From: CAZBQG01 sp964493945
GTDB lineage: Bacteria > Pseudomonadota > Alphaproteobacteria > Rhodospirillales > UBA2165
Reading direction: 5' to 3'
Assembly: GCA_964493945.1 (NCBI GenBank)
Contig: CAZBQG010000039.1
Span: 1 to 21,970 of the forward strand
DNA length: 21,970 nt
Positions 7,200 to 15,771 of this stretch are shown here, piece after piece. Made by a program: the position numbers and the translations under genes. The notes under the pieces were generated by a model, which did not search any database, had not been told where the DNA came from, and worked only from the letters and a program-made list of their open reading frames with translations. Numbering within the stretch: the first letter of the stretch is position 1; every line of letters starts with the position of its first letter.

Positions 7200-9041
7200 T
7201 CAATTGGCCTGACGTCTCAAAAATGCTGGAATATCAAGGAGATCCTCGTTCTCATGGGGATCACTGACCCTCTCGGCCGGCGTGATGGGGCCAAGCAGGT
7301 TATCGGGTGCTGTCTCAGGCATGGGTGTCACCACCGCTTCGGGTGCCGGCTCAGCCGCCGGTTCGGGCGCCATTTCGGCCACGGGCTCGGGTTGGGACTC
7401 AGGCTGTGGCTCGGGTTGGGGCTCGGGCATGGGTGCCGCCACGGTTTCGGCCACCGGCGTAGGTGCTGGCTCCTCAACCGGTTCCACAGCCTTCACCATC
7501 GGCTTTTCGCTGGGGATCGGCTGGGGATCGGCGTTCCGGGTCTTGGCGGCGCTGCTGCCCAGATTGACCCCGGTAACCCGCTCAAACAGGCTCAAGCCAC
7601 TTTTCCGCCTGGGCCCGGCTTCCGGTTTTTCCTTGCCCGTATTGATCATATCGGCGGCCGCGAAGGGATCGGCTTTGGGCCTTTCCGCCCGCCCGGTTTT
7701 CTCATCGGTGGGGGCCGCGGGGATAAATACATCGCGCAAGGTGACCCGGGGCATTACCGCGCTCTTTGGCACTTCGGTGGGTTCTTCGGAGGGCGTTTCC
7801 CGGTCCATCTGGAGTACCGGCTCGTCCGCCGAAATTTCGGGTTCTTCTTCGGGGCTGTCCATCTCCGGCAGAATGTCTTCGCTGCGCGATGAGGGGAACA
7901 TGGCGACCGGATCGGGGGCTTCGTTGTTGGCCCAGGATTCAGGCATGGGAGCCGGTTGGGGCTCGGGCTGGGGCATTTCCTCTTCCGGCAGCGCCAAGAT
8001 TTGGACCGGTTCGGGTGCCGGCTGGGGATCGGCCAGATCGCGCTTGGGCGGCTCAGCCCTGACGGCAGAGGCATCAATGCCAGTCGCCACCAGGGAAACC
8101 CGGATGCTGCCATCCAGATTGGCGTCGAAGGTCGAGCCGAAAATGATGTTGGCATCTTCGTCGACTTCGTCGCGGATGCGGTTAGCGGCCTCGTCGACTT
8201 CGAACAGGGTAATATCCTCGCCCGCCGTGATGTTGATCAGCACACCCCTGGCACCTTTCATGGATACATCATCCAGCAGAGGGTTGTTGATGGCCTTTTC
8301 GGCGGCCTCGATGGCCCGCTTTTCGCCTTCGGCTTCGCCGGCGCCCATCATCGCCTTGCCCATTTCGCTCATGACCGAACGGATGTCGGAGAAATCCAGA
8401 TTGATCAGTCCGGGCATGACCATCAGGTCGGTAACGCCGCGCACGCCTGAATAAAGAACATCATCGGCCATCTTGAAGGCATCGGCGAAGGTGGTTTTCT
8501 CGTTGGCCACCCTGAACAGATGCTGGTTGGGTATGATCAGAAGGGTATCCACGTAATGCTGCAATTCTTCCAAACCCTGTTCGGCGATCTGCATGCGTTT
8601 GGCGCCTTCGAAATGGAAGGGCTTGGTCACCACGCCGACGGTCAGGATTCCGCTGTCGCGGGTCAGCCTGGCGATGACAGGCGCCGCACCCGTCCCCGTT
8701 CCGCCGCCCAGGCCGGCGGTGATGAACACCATGTTGCAATCTTGCAGATGATCGAAGATTTCCTGTTGGGATTCTTCGGCGGCCGAGCGTCCGATTTCCG
8801 GGTTGGAGCCGGCCCCCAGGCCGCGGGTCGTGCCGCTGCCCAACTGGATGCGCCTGTCGGCCTTGGAATTCAGCAAGGCCTGGGCGTCGGAATTGGCAAC
8901 CAGGAAATCCACCCCGTCCAGACCGGAATGGATCATGTTATTGACCGCGTTGCCGCCCGCGCCTCCGACACCGATCACGGTGATTTTCGGCTTGAAGTCG
9001 GGCTGCTCTTCGTTCGTCGGTAACGTCAAATTAATCGTCAT
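7200..9041 (-). CDS. ftsZ: Cell division GTPase FtsZ, long-linker form
   Basis: FtsZ is the tubulin-like GTPase that forms the Z-ring. The GTPase core covers about 17-325, with the GTP-binding motif GGGTGTG at 112-118 and the T7 loop NLDFSD at 214-219 (D216 and D219 correspond to the catalytic aspartates). The conserved C-terminal peptide that binds FtsA and other partners is DLLDIPAFLRR (600-610). Between core and peptide lies a linker of about 270 residues, rich in Pro, Glu and Ala, with two PEPQP-type patches (about 355-367 and 538-570). At 613 residues it is far longer than E. coli FtsZ (383). The ATG at 9039-9041 has an excellent ribosome binding site. The 96-base gap from ftsA contains two short hairpins. 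Confidence 0.98.
   Translation of the reverse strand: MTINLTLPTNEEQPDFKPKITVIGVGGAGGNAVNNMIHSGLDGVDFLVANSDAQALLNSKADRRIQLGSGTTRGLGAGSNPEIGRSAAEESQQEIFDHLQDCNMVFITAGLGGGTGTGAAPVIARLTRDSGILTVGVVTKPFHFEGAKRMQIAEQGLEELQHYVDTLLIIPNQHLFRVANEKTTFADAFKMADDVLYSGVRGVTDLMVMPGLINLDFSDIRSVMSEMGKAMMGAGEAEGEKRAIEAAEKAINNPLLDDVSMKGARGVLINITAGEDITLFEVDEAANRIRDEVDEDANIIFGSTFDANLDGSIRVSLVATGIDASAVRAEPPKRDLADPQPAPEPVQILALPEEEMPQPEPQPAPMPESWANNEAPDPVAMFPSSRSEDILPEMDSPEEEPEISADEPVLQMDRETPSEEPTEVPKSAVMPRVTLRDVFIPAAPTDEKTGRAERPKADPFAAADMINTGKEKPEAGPRRKSGLSLFERVTGVNLGSSAAKTRNADPQPIPSEKPMVKAVEPVEEPAPTPVAETVAAPMPEPQPEPQPESQPEPVAEMAPEPAAEPAPEAVVTPMPETAPDNLLGPITPAERVSDPHENEDLLDIPAFLRRQAN
7384..7430 (-). repeat. Short tandem-like repeat encoding PEPQP units in FtsZ
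   Basis: The 13-base plus-strand unit GGCTCGGGTTGGG occurs exactly at 7384-7396 and 7408-7420, with degenerate copies between and beside them. It encodes the PEPQPEPQP stretch of the FtsZ linker. A related sequence at about 7952-7972 encodes the second patch. This suggests growth of the linker by local duplication. Confidence 0.65.
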
Positions 9042-9046
9042 GTTGG

Positions 9047-9052
9047 CCTCCT
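9047..9052 (-). promoter_or_regulatory. Strong ribosome binding site of ftsZ
   Basis: A perfect AGGAGG lies five bases before the ftsZ ATG on the minus strand. It is the best Shine-Dalgarno match I found in the cluster and fits the high FtsZ level cells need. Confidence 0.85.
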
Positions 9053-9081
9053 AATCCCAGTCAGGACGTACCCGCGAAATC

Positions 9082-9129
9082 CGCCGGCTTCTCCGGCGCA
9101 CGAGTGGTTTACGCTCCTCGGTGTCGAGG
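9082..9129 (-). other. Two short hairpins in the ftsA-ftsZ gap
   Basis: Two perfect inverted repeats lie in the 96-base spacer: a CGCCGG/CCGGCG stem of 6 bp with a 5-base loop (9082-9098), and a CCTCG/CGAGG stem of 5 bp with a 4-base loop (9116-9129). Neither is followed by a T run, so they are not classical terminators. They could protect or position the ftsZ message, or be chance in GC-rich DNA. Confidence 0.4.
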
Positions 9130-9137
9130 TGCATGGC

Positions 9138-10457
9138 TTATCCCCCGTGCAGGGGGGATGGTGATGGCAAAACATTTTTTCGAACCCAGTTTCCAAAACG
9201 GTTGAAATACCCATTTGAACCTTGTTTGCGGGCGGGCATGGCGAGGGCTGCTTCGGCCCGGCTTTGCAGGGTGAAATGCACAAGACCGGCGCAGGTGGCG
9301 AAGGCCGGCCCGCTGGCGGCTTCCGGCAGGCCCCGCAGGCTTCCCGGACTCCCGGTCAAATTACTAAGGGGGCGGCCCAGGCGAATCTGTTTATCAAGCA
9401 TGTCCGATGCCAGTTCACGCACACCGGTCAACTGGCTGGCGCCGCCGGTGAGCACCACCCGGCGCCCGGCGATGCGGTCAAAGCCGGTGGCTTCCAGGCG
9501 GGCCCGCACGATCTCGAAAATTTCCTCTATGCGCGGACGGATGATGCCGATCAGCATGGAGCGGGGTATGCGGTTGGCTTCGGCCTGTTCCGCTTCGCCG
9601 ACCAGGGGAACGGTAAGGATTTCCTGATCGTCCGACGGCGAAGGGATGGCGCTGCCGTAAAGCGCCTTGCTTCTTTCGGCGAAGCTGAGGGGGGCGGAAA
9701 GGCCCCTGGCTATATCGTTGGTCACATGATCGCCGCCAAGGGGGATGCAATCGGTATGCACCACGGCGCCATCGACGAAGACGGCCAGGGTGGTCGTTCC
9801 GCCACCCATATCGATGACCACGGCGCCCAGCTTCTTTTCGTCCTCGACCAGACAGGCCAGACCGGACGCATAAGGCGCAACGGCGCGGGACTCGATGCCC
9901 AGGCGGCAGCGGCTGATGCAGGCCCGCAAATTGCGCTCGGCGCCCTTGGCCACGCTCACCACATGCATGTTGACGCCCAGCTTTTCGCCGTACATGCCGC
10001 GCGGGTCCCGGATGGCGGTATTCTCGTCCACCGAATAGGCGATGGGGATGGTGTGGATAACCTGGCGGTCCTCGTCATCATTGGCATAGAGCCAATCGGG
10101 ATTGAGCGCCCGGCCCAGATCGGCGTCCCCGATCTCGTGCCCCTCGATGGAGAAATCAAATGAAATGAGCTTGGACATGGGCACGCCGCCGGCCATGGAG
10201 ACGACCACCTCTTCCACATTCTCGCCAGCCATTTTCTCGGCATCGGCGACGACGGTGAGGGCCGAAGCCTCCACCGCATCCATTTCGGCGATGTTACCGC
10301 CCTGGGTGCCGCGCGCGATCTGATGGCCGATACCGATCACCTCGGCGGCGTTATTCACCAATGGCCTGGCAATGAAGCAGGTGATTTTCGAGGTCCCCAG
10401 ATCGAGGGCCGCGATTAACCCGCTGCGTGGTGGGCGATGGTTATTTTTTCGTTGCAT
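9138..10457 (-). CDS. ftsA: Cell division actin-like protein FtsA
   Basis: FtsA is the actin-fold ATPase that tethers FtsZ to the inner membrane and recruits later division proteins. Visible motifs are phosphate-1 LDLGTSK (19-25), phosphate-2 DMGGGTTTLAVF (216-227) and the adenosine motif VLTGGASQLTG (335-345). The membrane-targeting amphipathic helix is near the C-terminus (GYFNRFGNWVRKNV, 416-429). Ten more residues (LPSPSPLHGG) follow, encoded by a DNA hairpin that also holds the stop codon. The ATG at 10455-10457 is 17 bases after the ftsQ stop, with GAGGAG about 13 bases upstream, which is rather far. ftsQ, ftsA and ftsZ are very probably co-transcribed. Confidence 0.97.
   Translation of the reverse strand: MQRKNNHRPPRSGLIAALDLGTSKITCFIARPLVNNAAEVIGIGHQIARGTQGGNIAEMDAVEASALTVVADAEKMAGENVEEVVVSMAGGVPMSKLISFDFSIEGHEIGDADLGRALNPDWLYANDDEDRQVIHTIPIAYSVDENTAIRDPRGMYGEKLGVNMHVVSVAKGAERNLRACISRCRLGIESRAVAPYASGLACLVEDEKKLGAVVIDMGGGTTTLAVFVDGAVVHTDCIPLGGDHVTNDIARGLSAPLSFAERSKALYGSAIPSPSDDQEILTVPLVGEAEQAEANRIPRSMLIGIIRPRIEEIFEIVRARLEATGFDRIAGRRVVLTGGASQLTGVRELASDMLDKQIRLGRPLSNLTGSPGSLRGLPEAASGPAFATCAGLVHFTLQSRAEAALAMPARKQGSNGYFNRFGNWVRKNVLPSPSPLHGG
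9140..9159. repeat. GC-rich palindrome at the 3' end of ftsA
   Basis: ATCCCCC and GGGGGAT form a perfect 7-bp stem around GTGCAG. The first base of the ftsA stop codon in minus-strand order, plus its last ten codons, fall in or beside it. It resembles small dispersed palindromes that end up within or next to gene ends, but no second copy was found in this window. Confidence 0.5.
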
Positions 10458-10474
10458 TTTAGGGTTTCCGCTCC

Positions 10475-11344
10475 TCAGGTGTCCTGTTCAGCTTCGCCCG
10501 CCGGACTTTCTTGTTTTTTTGACGGGCGAACCACCACCCGGTCCGGCAGACGCAAATCGACGGCGATAACATCCTTCTCCAACAGTTTGTGGCGTTCCTG
10601 AAGCTGGGCCAGATGGCTCCAGGCGGCGGCCGGGTCCTGCTCGGGCAGGCGTATCTTGATGCGGTTGGTCAAATGCAGGTTCCAGCGCCGCCCGCCGACC
10701 CGCACCGCAGCCCGCACCCGCCTGGCCAAATCCGGGTGGCTGGCCAGCATGTTCAAAAGGTCGGCCGCATGGCCCGGCGCATCCTCGCCGACAACCACCA
10801 GAAGCTTGCGGAATCTGCCGATGGATTGGCCGGGCACCACCTTGCCTTCCGTATCGATCAGGGAGAATTTCCCCTTGCGCTGCCACAGGGCTAGGGGCCG
10901 GCGCTCGATCAGGCGCAGGCGAACGCTGTCGGGCAATTGGCGCTCGACCAGGGCCGAACGGACCCAGGGGAGGGCTTCCAGGCGCCGTTTGGCGGCTTGC
11001 GGATCAAAGGCCAGGATGGGCGCGCCGCGCTTCAGCCGAAGGGCTTCCAACAGGTGGGCGGGGCTGGTTTCGTGGCGCCCATCCACCAGGATCTGATCGA
11101 CCGCGAACCCGGCCCTGGCGGCACCTGCGATCATCGCCCATTTGGCGGTCTCGGTGGTGCGCCCGATCAGGCCGTCCTGCCATACCCACCAGCCGCCGGC
11201 GCCGCTAAGGGCGATAAGCAATGCTGCACCGCCGGCAATGGCCGCCGGGCGCCGCCACAGGGGTTTGACCCGGGGCCGTTTGGGGCCCTGGGGGGCGGAT
11301 TTGGGGTCCGCATCGGAGGGCCGTTTTTTTCCTATCCATCGCAT
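10475..11344 (-). CDS. ftsQ: Cell division protein FtsQ
   Basis: FtsQ is a bitopic inner-membrane protein that links early and late division proteins through the FtsQLB complex. The 289 residues have the expected layout: a basic cytoplasmic N-terminus (1-32), one membrane segment (about 33-56, Ala/Leu/Gly then WWVW), a POTRA domain (about 80-148, FAVDQILVDGRHETS) and a beta domain to about 270. A charged tail follows. The ATG start lies inside the end of ddl (13-base overlap) with GGAG eight bases upstream, so this start is well supported. Sequence identity in this family is low, so the call rests on layout plus position between ddl and ftsA. Confidence 0.95.
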   Translation of the reverse strand: MRWIGKKRPSDADPKSAPQGPKRPRVKPLWRRPAAIAGGAALLIALSGAGGWWVWQDGLIGRTTETAKWAMIAGAARAGFAVDQILVDGRHETSPAHLLEALRLKRGAPILAFDPQAAKRRLEALPWVRSALVERQLPDSVRLRLIERRPLALWQRKGKFSLIDTEGKVVPGQSIGRFRKLLVVVGEDAPGHAADLLNMLASHPDLARRVRAAVRVGGRRWNLHLTNRIKIRLPEQDPAAAWSHLAQLQERHKLLEKDVIAVDLRLPDRVVVRPSKKQESPAGEAEQDT

Positions 11345-12234
11345 GTTGCGTTCTCCACCAGCCAGGTGACCAGATTTTCAAAGGAAATATTGGCGTGCGC
11401 AGCCTGTTCAGGGACCAGGGATGTAGGCGTCATGCCCGGTTGGGTGTTGACTTCCAGGATGAATATCTTTTCCCCGTCATAGCGGAGATCGGCACGGGAA
11501 ATGCCTCTGCATCCCAGAGTGTTATGGGCCAGGACGGCGATATCCATGGCATCCTGATAGACGCCCTGGGGTACGGGCGCGGGCAGTTCGTGGGCCGAAC
11601 CCTTGGTCGCGTATTTGGCTTCGTAATCGTAGAACAGCCGGTCCGTGGTTATTTCCGTAACGCCCAACGGCTTGCCGCCCATCACCGCCACGGTCAGTTC
11701 TCGCCCGGCGATGAACTGCTCGGCCATCACCTGGCTGCCGAAGCGCCATTTTTCGGCGATCTCGGCCAGATCATCCTTGTCAAAGACGATATGGACGCCG
11801 ACGCTGGATCCTTCGTTGAGTGGTTTGATGACGAAGGGCGGATCCATCACCTCGCTCGCCAAAAGCTGATCGCGGCCTAAGATTTCATGGGGGGCCACGG
11901 GGATGCCGGCGGCACCCAGGATGCGTTTGGCCATGGGCTTGTCCATGGCCAGGCTGGAGGCCAGCAGACCTGAATGGGTGTAGGGAATCTCCAAGATGTT
12001 CAGCAGCCCCTGAATGCAGCCATCCTCGCCAAAGCGGCCATGGAGTGCATTGAATACGGCGTCGGGCCGGGGGAAGAGGCGGCCCAACAGGGCGCCCGCA
12101 TCCCGTTTGACGTCAATACTGGTCACCTGATAGCCGGCATTCCTCAAGGCGCGGCTGACGGCGGCGCCGCTGATCAGTGATATTTCGCGCTCGACGGACC
12201 AGCCGCCCATGAGGACCCCGACAAGCCGGCTCAT
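11332..12234 (-). CDS. ddl: D-alanine--D-alanine ligase
   Basis: Ddl joins two D-alanines using ATP, making the dipeptide that MurF adds to the peptidoglycan precursor. The chosen start gives 300 residues, the usual length of DdlB-type enzymes. Seen are E15 in VEREIS, HGRFGEDG (65-72), the ATP-grasp segment KPLNEGSSVGV (137-147) and the magnesium and substrate motif EVNTQPGMTPTSL (261-273). The open frame extends upstream to 12441, but that stretch of 69 codons is antisense-like sequence inside murB. The ATG at 12232-12234 has GGAGG seven bases upstream and forms an ATGA overlap with the murB stop. Confidence 0.97.
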   Translation of the reverse strand: MSRLVGVLMGGWSVEREISLISGAAVSRALRNAGYQVTSIDVKRDAGALLGRLFPRPDAVFNALHGRFGEDGCIQGLLNILEIPYTHSGLLASSLAMDKPMAKRILGAAGIPVAPHEILGRDQLLASEVMDPPFVIKPLNEGSSVGVHIVFDKDDLAEIAEKWRFGSQVMAEQFIAGRELTVAVMGGKPLGVTEITTDRLFYDYEAKYATKGSAHELPAPVPQGVYQDAMDIAVLAHNTLGCRGISRADLRYDGEKIFILEVNTQPGMTPTSLVPEQAAHANISFENLVTWLVENATCDG

Positions 12235-13178
12235 TTCTCCACCTCCCTGGGGCCGGGTGTGGTGTTCTGGCCGATACGTTTGATTTCCCAATCTAATTTT
12301 ATACCGCTCTTTTCCATGACCCGGCGGCGGATTTCCTCGCCCAGCCCTTCCAGATCGGCGGCCGTGGCGTTGCCCGTATTGATCATGAAATTGGTGTGCT
12401 TTTCCGAGACCCGGGCGCCGCCCCTGGTTAATTCCCGGCATCCGGCCTGATCGATCAGCTCCCAGGCCTTGGCGCCCGGCGGATTGACGAAGGTGGAGCC
12501 GCCGGTCGGCGCGTGACGGGGCTGAGTGGCGGTCCGTTCCGCCTGAATTTCGGCCATGCGGTGGGCGATCTGGACCCGCTCGCCGGGACGGGCGTTTAAT
12601 ATAGCATCGGTAAAAATGAGATCCGCCGGCGCGCCCGAATGGCGGTAGGAAAAATCCATGGCGGGTTTGTCCAAACGCCGCAATTTGCCCTTCCGGCCGA
12701 GGGCCTGGGCAGAATTAAACACATCGCTGATTTCAGAGCCGAAAGCCCCCGCATTCCCGGCCAGGGCGCCACCGATGGAGCCCGGAATGCCCGAGAGGAA
12801 TTCAAGCCCGGTCAGTCCCTCGTCGCGGGCCCTATTGGCCAGCTTGAGGCCCGATGCGGCGGCACCTGCCGTCACCTGATCACCGCTGATGGATATTTCG
12901 CTGAAGCCGTCACCCAGGCGGATGACCACGCCCGGCACGCCCCCATCCCGGATCAAAAGATTGGATCCTATGCCCACAACGGTGAGCGGAATATCGCCGG
13001 GCAGGTTTCCGAGGAAAGTAGCCAGATCATCGGGATGGGCCGGGCGGTAGAGGACTTCTGCAGGTCCGCCCACCCGGAACCAGGTCAGCTTGGACAAATC
13101 CGCGCCTTCCTCGTAGGTGCCCAGCACCTGGGGCAGGCGCTCGAGCAGGGTGGCGGAACCTCTTTCGGCGGCCATCAT
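12231..13178 (-). CDS. murB: UDP-N-acetylenolpyruvoylglucosamine reductase MurB
   Basis: MurB is the FAD-dependent reductase that uses NADPH to complete UDP-MurNAc. The FAD-binding motif GIGSNLLIRDGG is at 69-80. Active-site residues are R179 (in YRHSG), S228 (GGSTF) and E298 (DWEI). The compact active-site region and 315-residue length fit the type II enzymes common in alphaproteobacteria. Two adjacent ATG codons occur; the first (13176-13178) overlaps the murC stop as ATGA and has GGAGG seven bases upstream. Its own stop overlaps the ddl start in the same way. Confidence 0.97.
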   Translation of the reverse strand: MMAAERGSATLLERLPQVLGTYEEGADLSKLTWFRVGGPAEVLYRPAHPDDLATFLGNLPGDIPLTVVGIGSNLLIRDGGVPGVVIRLGDGFSEISISGDQVTAGAAASGLKLANRARDEGLTGLEFLSGIPGSIGGALAGNAGAFGSEISDVFNSAQALGRKGKLRRLDKPAMDFSYRHSGAPADLIFTDAILNARPGERVQIAHRMAEIQAERTATQPRHAPTGGSTFVNPPGAKAWELIDQAGCRELTRGGARVSEKHTNFMINTGNATAADLEGLGEEIRRRVMEKSGIKLDWEIKRIGQNTTPGPREVEK

Positions 13179-14620
13179 GCCCGTGCCTCCGTTTGTCCCG
13201 CATCCAACTCACCACCCATGAGTTCCGCCAATTGAGCGGGAAGGGCGTTGGCCCAATTGGTGATCGAGCCCGCCCCTAGGCAGACGACCATGTCACCGGG
13301 CCCGGCCAGTTCGGCGATCATGCCGGCTAATTCGTCGGATTTCATAAGCGGCGTCACACGCCTATGCCCCCGGGCCAGCAACCCGTCCACCAGGGCCTGG
13401 CGGTCGAAGCCTTCCAGAGGCTCTTCACCGGCGGCGAAGACATCGGCGACCAGCACCTCGTCGGCGTCATTGAAACAGGTGCAGAAATCCTCGAACAAAT
13501 GCGCCAGGCGGGAATAACGGTGGGGCTGGACAACGGCGATGACCCGTCCCTCCGCCGCCTGGCGGGCGGCGGCCAGGACGGCGACGATTTCAACCGGATG
13601 ATGGCCGTAATCATCGATCACCGTGATGCCCGCAGCTTCGCCGGTGCACGTAAAGCGGCGCTTGACGCCACTGAAACCGGCCAGGGCAGCACGGATCGCA
13701 TCCGTATCGATATTCATCTGCATGGCGACGGTGATGGCGGCCAGGGCGTTTTCCACATTATGGGCGCCGTGCATGGGCAGGCGGAGTGCGTCGATGGTGC
13801 GGCTCTCGCCAGCTTGGCGGTCCGAAATCAGCACATCGAAGATGGAACCTTCCCGGTCCTGACCCAGCCGCGTCACGCGGGTATCGGCCTGGGGCGAATG
13901 GCCATAGGTGACCACCTTGCGGTCCGACACCCGGGGGATCATGGCCTGGACCTCGGCGCTGTCGATACACAAAGCAGCAAAGCCATAAAAGGGGATGTTT
14001 TCGACGAAGGTGTCGAAGGCCCGGCGCAGGGCATCCATATCGCCGTAATGATCCATATGTTCGGCGTCGATATTGGTCACCACGGTGATTGCCGCCGGCA
14101 GCTTGACGAAGCTTCCGTCGGATTCGTCGGCCTCCACCACCATCCAGTCGCCCTCGCCCAGGCGCGCATTGGACCCCCAGGCATTGATGATGCCGCCATT
14201 TATCACAGTCGGATCCAGACCCGCCCCGTCCAGCACAGCGGCGATCAGCGATGTGGTGGTGGTCTTGCCATGGGTTCCGCCAATGGCAATGGACCATTTA
14301 AGGCGCATTAATTCGCCCAGCATTTCGGCCCGCCTGACCACCGGCAAAAGAAGGCGCCTGGCGGCTTCCACTTCCGGATTGTCGGGTTTGATGGCAGACG
14401 AAATAACCACCACGCCAGATGATCCAAGGTTGGCCGCCGCGTGGCCCAGCTCGATGGGGATGCCCAGGGCACGCAGGCGTTTCACATTGGCCCCGCCGGT
14501 CACGTCGCTGCCCTGCACCGAATAGCCCTGGCTGTGCAGGATTTCGGCAATGCCGCTCATGCCGATGCCGCCGATACCGACGAAATGGATGGTGCCGAGA
14601 TCAAGGGGAAGCGCTCTCAT
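13175..14620 (-). CDS. murC: UDP-N-acetylmuramate--L-alanine ligase MurC
   Basis: MurC adds L-alanine to UDP-MurNAc, the first amino acid of the stem peptide. The three Mur-ligase domains are complete over 481 residues: an N-terminal Rossmann fold with GIGGIGMSG (15-23), the central ATP-binding domain with GTHGKTTTTS (115-124) and DESDGSF further on, and a C-terminal domain containing DDYGHHPVE and QPHRYSR. ATG at 14618-14620 overlaps the murG stop as ATGA, with GGGAGG four bases before it. The last 20 or so residues (GGELDAGQTEARA) are a non-conserved tail. Confidence 0.98.
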   Translation of the reverse strand: MRALPLDLGTIHFVGIGGIGMSGIAEILHSQGYSVQGSDVTGGANVKRLRALGIPIELGHAAANLGSSGVVVISSAIKPDNPEVEAARRLLLPVVRRAEMLGELMRLKWSIAIGGTHGKTTTTSLIAAVLDGAGLDPTVINGGIINAWGSNARLGEGDWMVVEADESDGSFVKLPAAITVVTNIDAEHMDHYGDMDALRRAFDTFVENIPFYGFAALCIDSAEVQAMIPRVSDRKVVTYGHSPQADTRVTRLGQDREGSIFDVLISDRQAGESRTIDALRLPMHGAHNVENALAAITVAMQMNIDTDAIRAALAGFSGVKRRFTCTGEAAGITVIDDYGHHPVEIVAVLAAARQAAEGRVIAVVQPHRYSRLAHLFEDFCTCFNDADEVLVADVFAAGEEPLEGFDRQALVDGLLARGHRRVTPLMKSDELAGMIAELAGPGDMVVCLGAGSITNWANALPAQLAELMGGELDAGQTEARA

Positions 14621-15771
14621 GCTGCCTCCCTTTGAATATGCTCATCGCCATTGCCTTTGGTGGGCAGCATTTCCGCGATCATATCGGCCAGGCGCGCCGC
14701 TGCATCGGGGCGCCCGACGGCGCCGGCGGCGCGGGCGGCACTGGCCAGGATCGAGGGCATGGAAAACAGCGAAGTGAGGCGCCCGGCCAGGGCCTTTGCC
14801 GTAAAACTGTCCTGGGGATGAAGCCAGCCACCGCCTGCCGCGTCGATGGCCTGGGCGTTGGCGCTTTGATGATCATCGACGGCATGGGGGTAGGGGACGA
14901 AAATTGCCGGGCGGCCGATGGCGGTGATCTCGGCCATGCTGGAGGCCCCCGAACGGCTGATTACAAGATGAGCCGCCGCCATGCGGTCCGGAATATCGTC
15001 ATAAAACTGCGACAGTTCGACGCTCATTTCCAAATCGCCATAGGCTTTCAGGGCGGGGGCCAGATCTTCCGACCTGCATTGCTGGGTGATCGATATTTTT
15101 TGGCGCAATCCTTCATCCAGCAGCCCCATGGCGCCGGGCAGCACCTGGCTGAAGATGCTGGCCCCTTGCGAGCCGCCCAACACCAGAATGCGTAATTTCT
15201 CCGCCCCCTCGATTTGCGGGTAGGGGGCGCCGCTTAAGGCGGTGATAGCCGGGCGCACGGGCATGCCTGTATGGATCAGCTTGCCGGCGGCCTCGGTGGG
15301 CAGGGCCTGGACCCGCTCGAAAGAAGTGGCGATGGCCTGGGTACGTTTTGCCAGCAACCGGTTGGCCCGGCCCAGTACGGCGTTTTGTTCATGGATCACG
15401 GTCTTCAACCCGCCGATGGATGCCGCCAGCATGGTGGGCACCGAGGCATATCCGCCAAAGCCGACCACCACGGAGGGCTTGAGCCGGCGGAGCAGGCCTG
15501 CGGCCTGCATAAAGCCCCAACCCAGCTCTCCCAGACTGGTGATGCCGCCGGCGATGCCTTTTCCGGCCATCCCGGCGGCGCGCACCCGGTAGGTTTTGAT
15601 CTCTCCCAGCCGGCCTGAAAAATCGCCGCCCCGGCGGTCGGTGATCAAGGCCAATTCGTGACCCCGGCCGCCCAGATCATTGGCCAAAGCCTCGGCCGGG
15701 AATACGTGCCCGCCGGTCCCGCCGGTGGCCAGCACCACGAGGGCGCCGCCATTGCGTTTCACCCCGCTCAT
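14617..15771 (-). CDS. murG: Lipid II synthase MurG (UDP-GlcNAc transferase)
   Basis: MurG is the peripheral inner-membrane GT28 transferase that adds GlcNAc to lipid I, giving lipid II. Its 384 residues show the N-terminal glycine loop GGTGGHVFPA (17-26, with the catalytic-region H22), VGFGGYAS, HEQNAVLGRAN, the second loop GGSQGA, the C-terminal donor site SRSGASSMAE, and PYPHAVDDHQ. Both Rossmann halves are intact. The ATG overlaps the ftsW stop as ATGA, and its own stop overlaps murC in the same way. Its product is the substrate polymerised by the upstream-encoded FtsW. Confidence 0.98.
   Translation of the reverse strand: MSGVKRNGGALVVLATGGTGGHVFPAEALANDLGGRGHELALITDRRGGDFSGRLGEIKTYRVRAAGMAGKGIAGGITSLGELGWGFMQAAGLLRRLKPSVVVGFGGYASVPTMLAASIGGLKTVIHEQNAVLGRANRLLAKRTQAIATSFERVQALPTEAAGKLIHTGMPVRPAITALSGAPYPQIEGAEKLRILVLGGSQGASIFSQVLPGAMGLLDEGLRQKISITQQCRSEDLAPALKAYGDLEMSVELSQFYDDIPDRMAAAHLVISRSGASSMAEITAIGRPAIFVPYPHAVDDHQSANAQAIDAAGGGWLHPQDSFTAKALAGRLTSLFSMPSILASAARAAGAVGRPDAAARLADMIAEMLPTKGNGDEHIQREAA

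Noticed and set aside
7282..8454. Plus-strand open frame of 390 codons opposite ftsZ
   Set aside because: It is Ser/Gly/Ala-rich antisense of the repetitive FtsZ linker and core, with no recognisable domain. Long antisense frames are expected in GC-rich genes.
9138..9147. TTATCCCCC as a DnaA box near the end of ftsA
   Set aside because: It differs from TTATCCACA at a key position, stands alone, and is explained by the palindrome.
9038..9283. Small minus-strand open frame across the ftsA-ftsZ spacer
   Set aside because: It mostly overlaps the conserved end of ftsA in another frame and has no recognisable features; the spacer is better read as untranslated.
12235..12441. Upstream extension of ddl by 69 codons
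   Set aside because: Low-complexity, Gly/Arg/His-rich sequence inside murB. The ATG at 12232-12234 has a good ribosome site and gives the normal family length.
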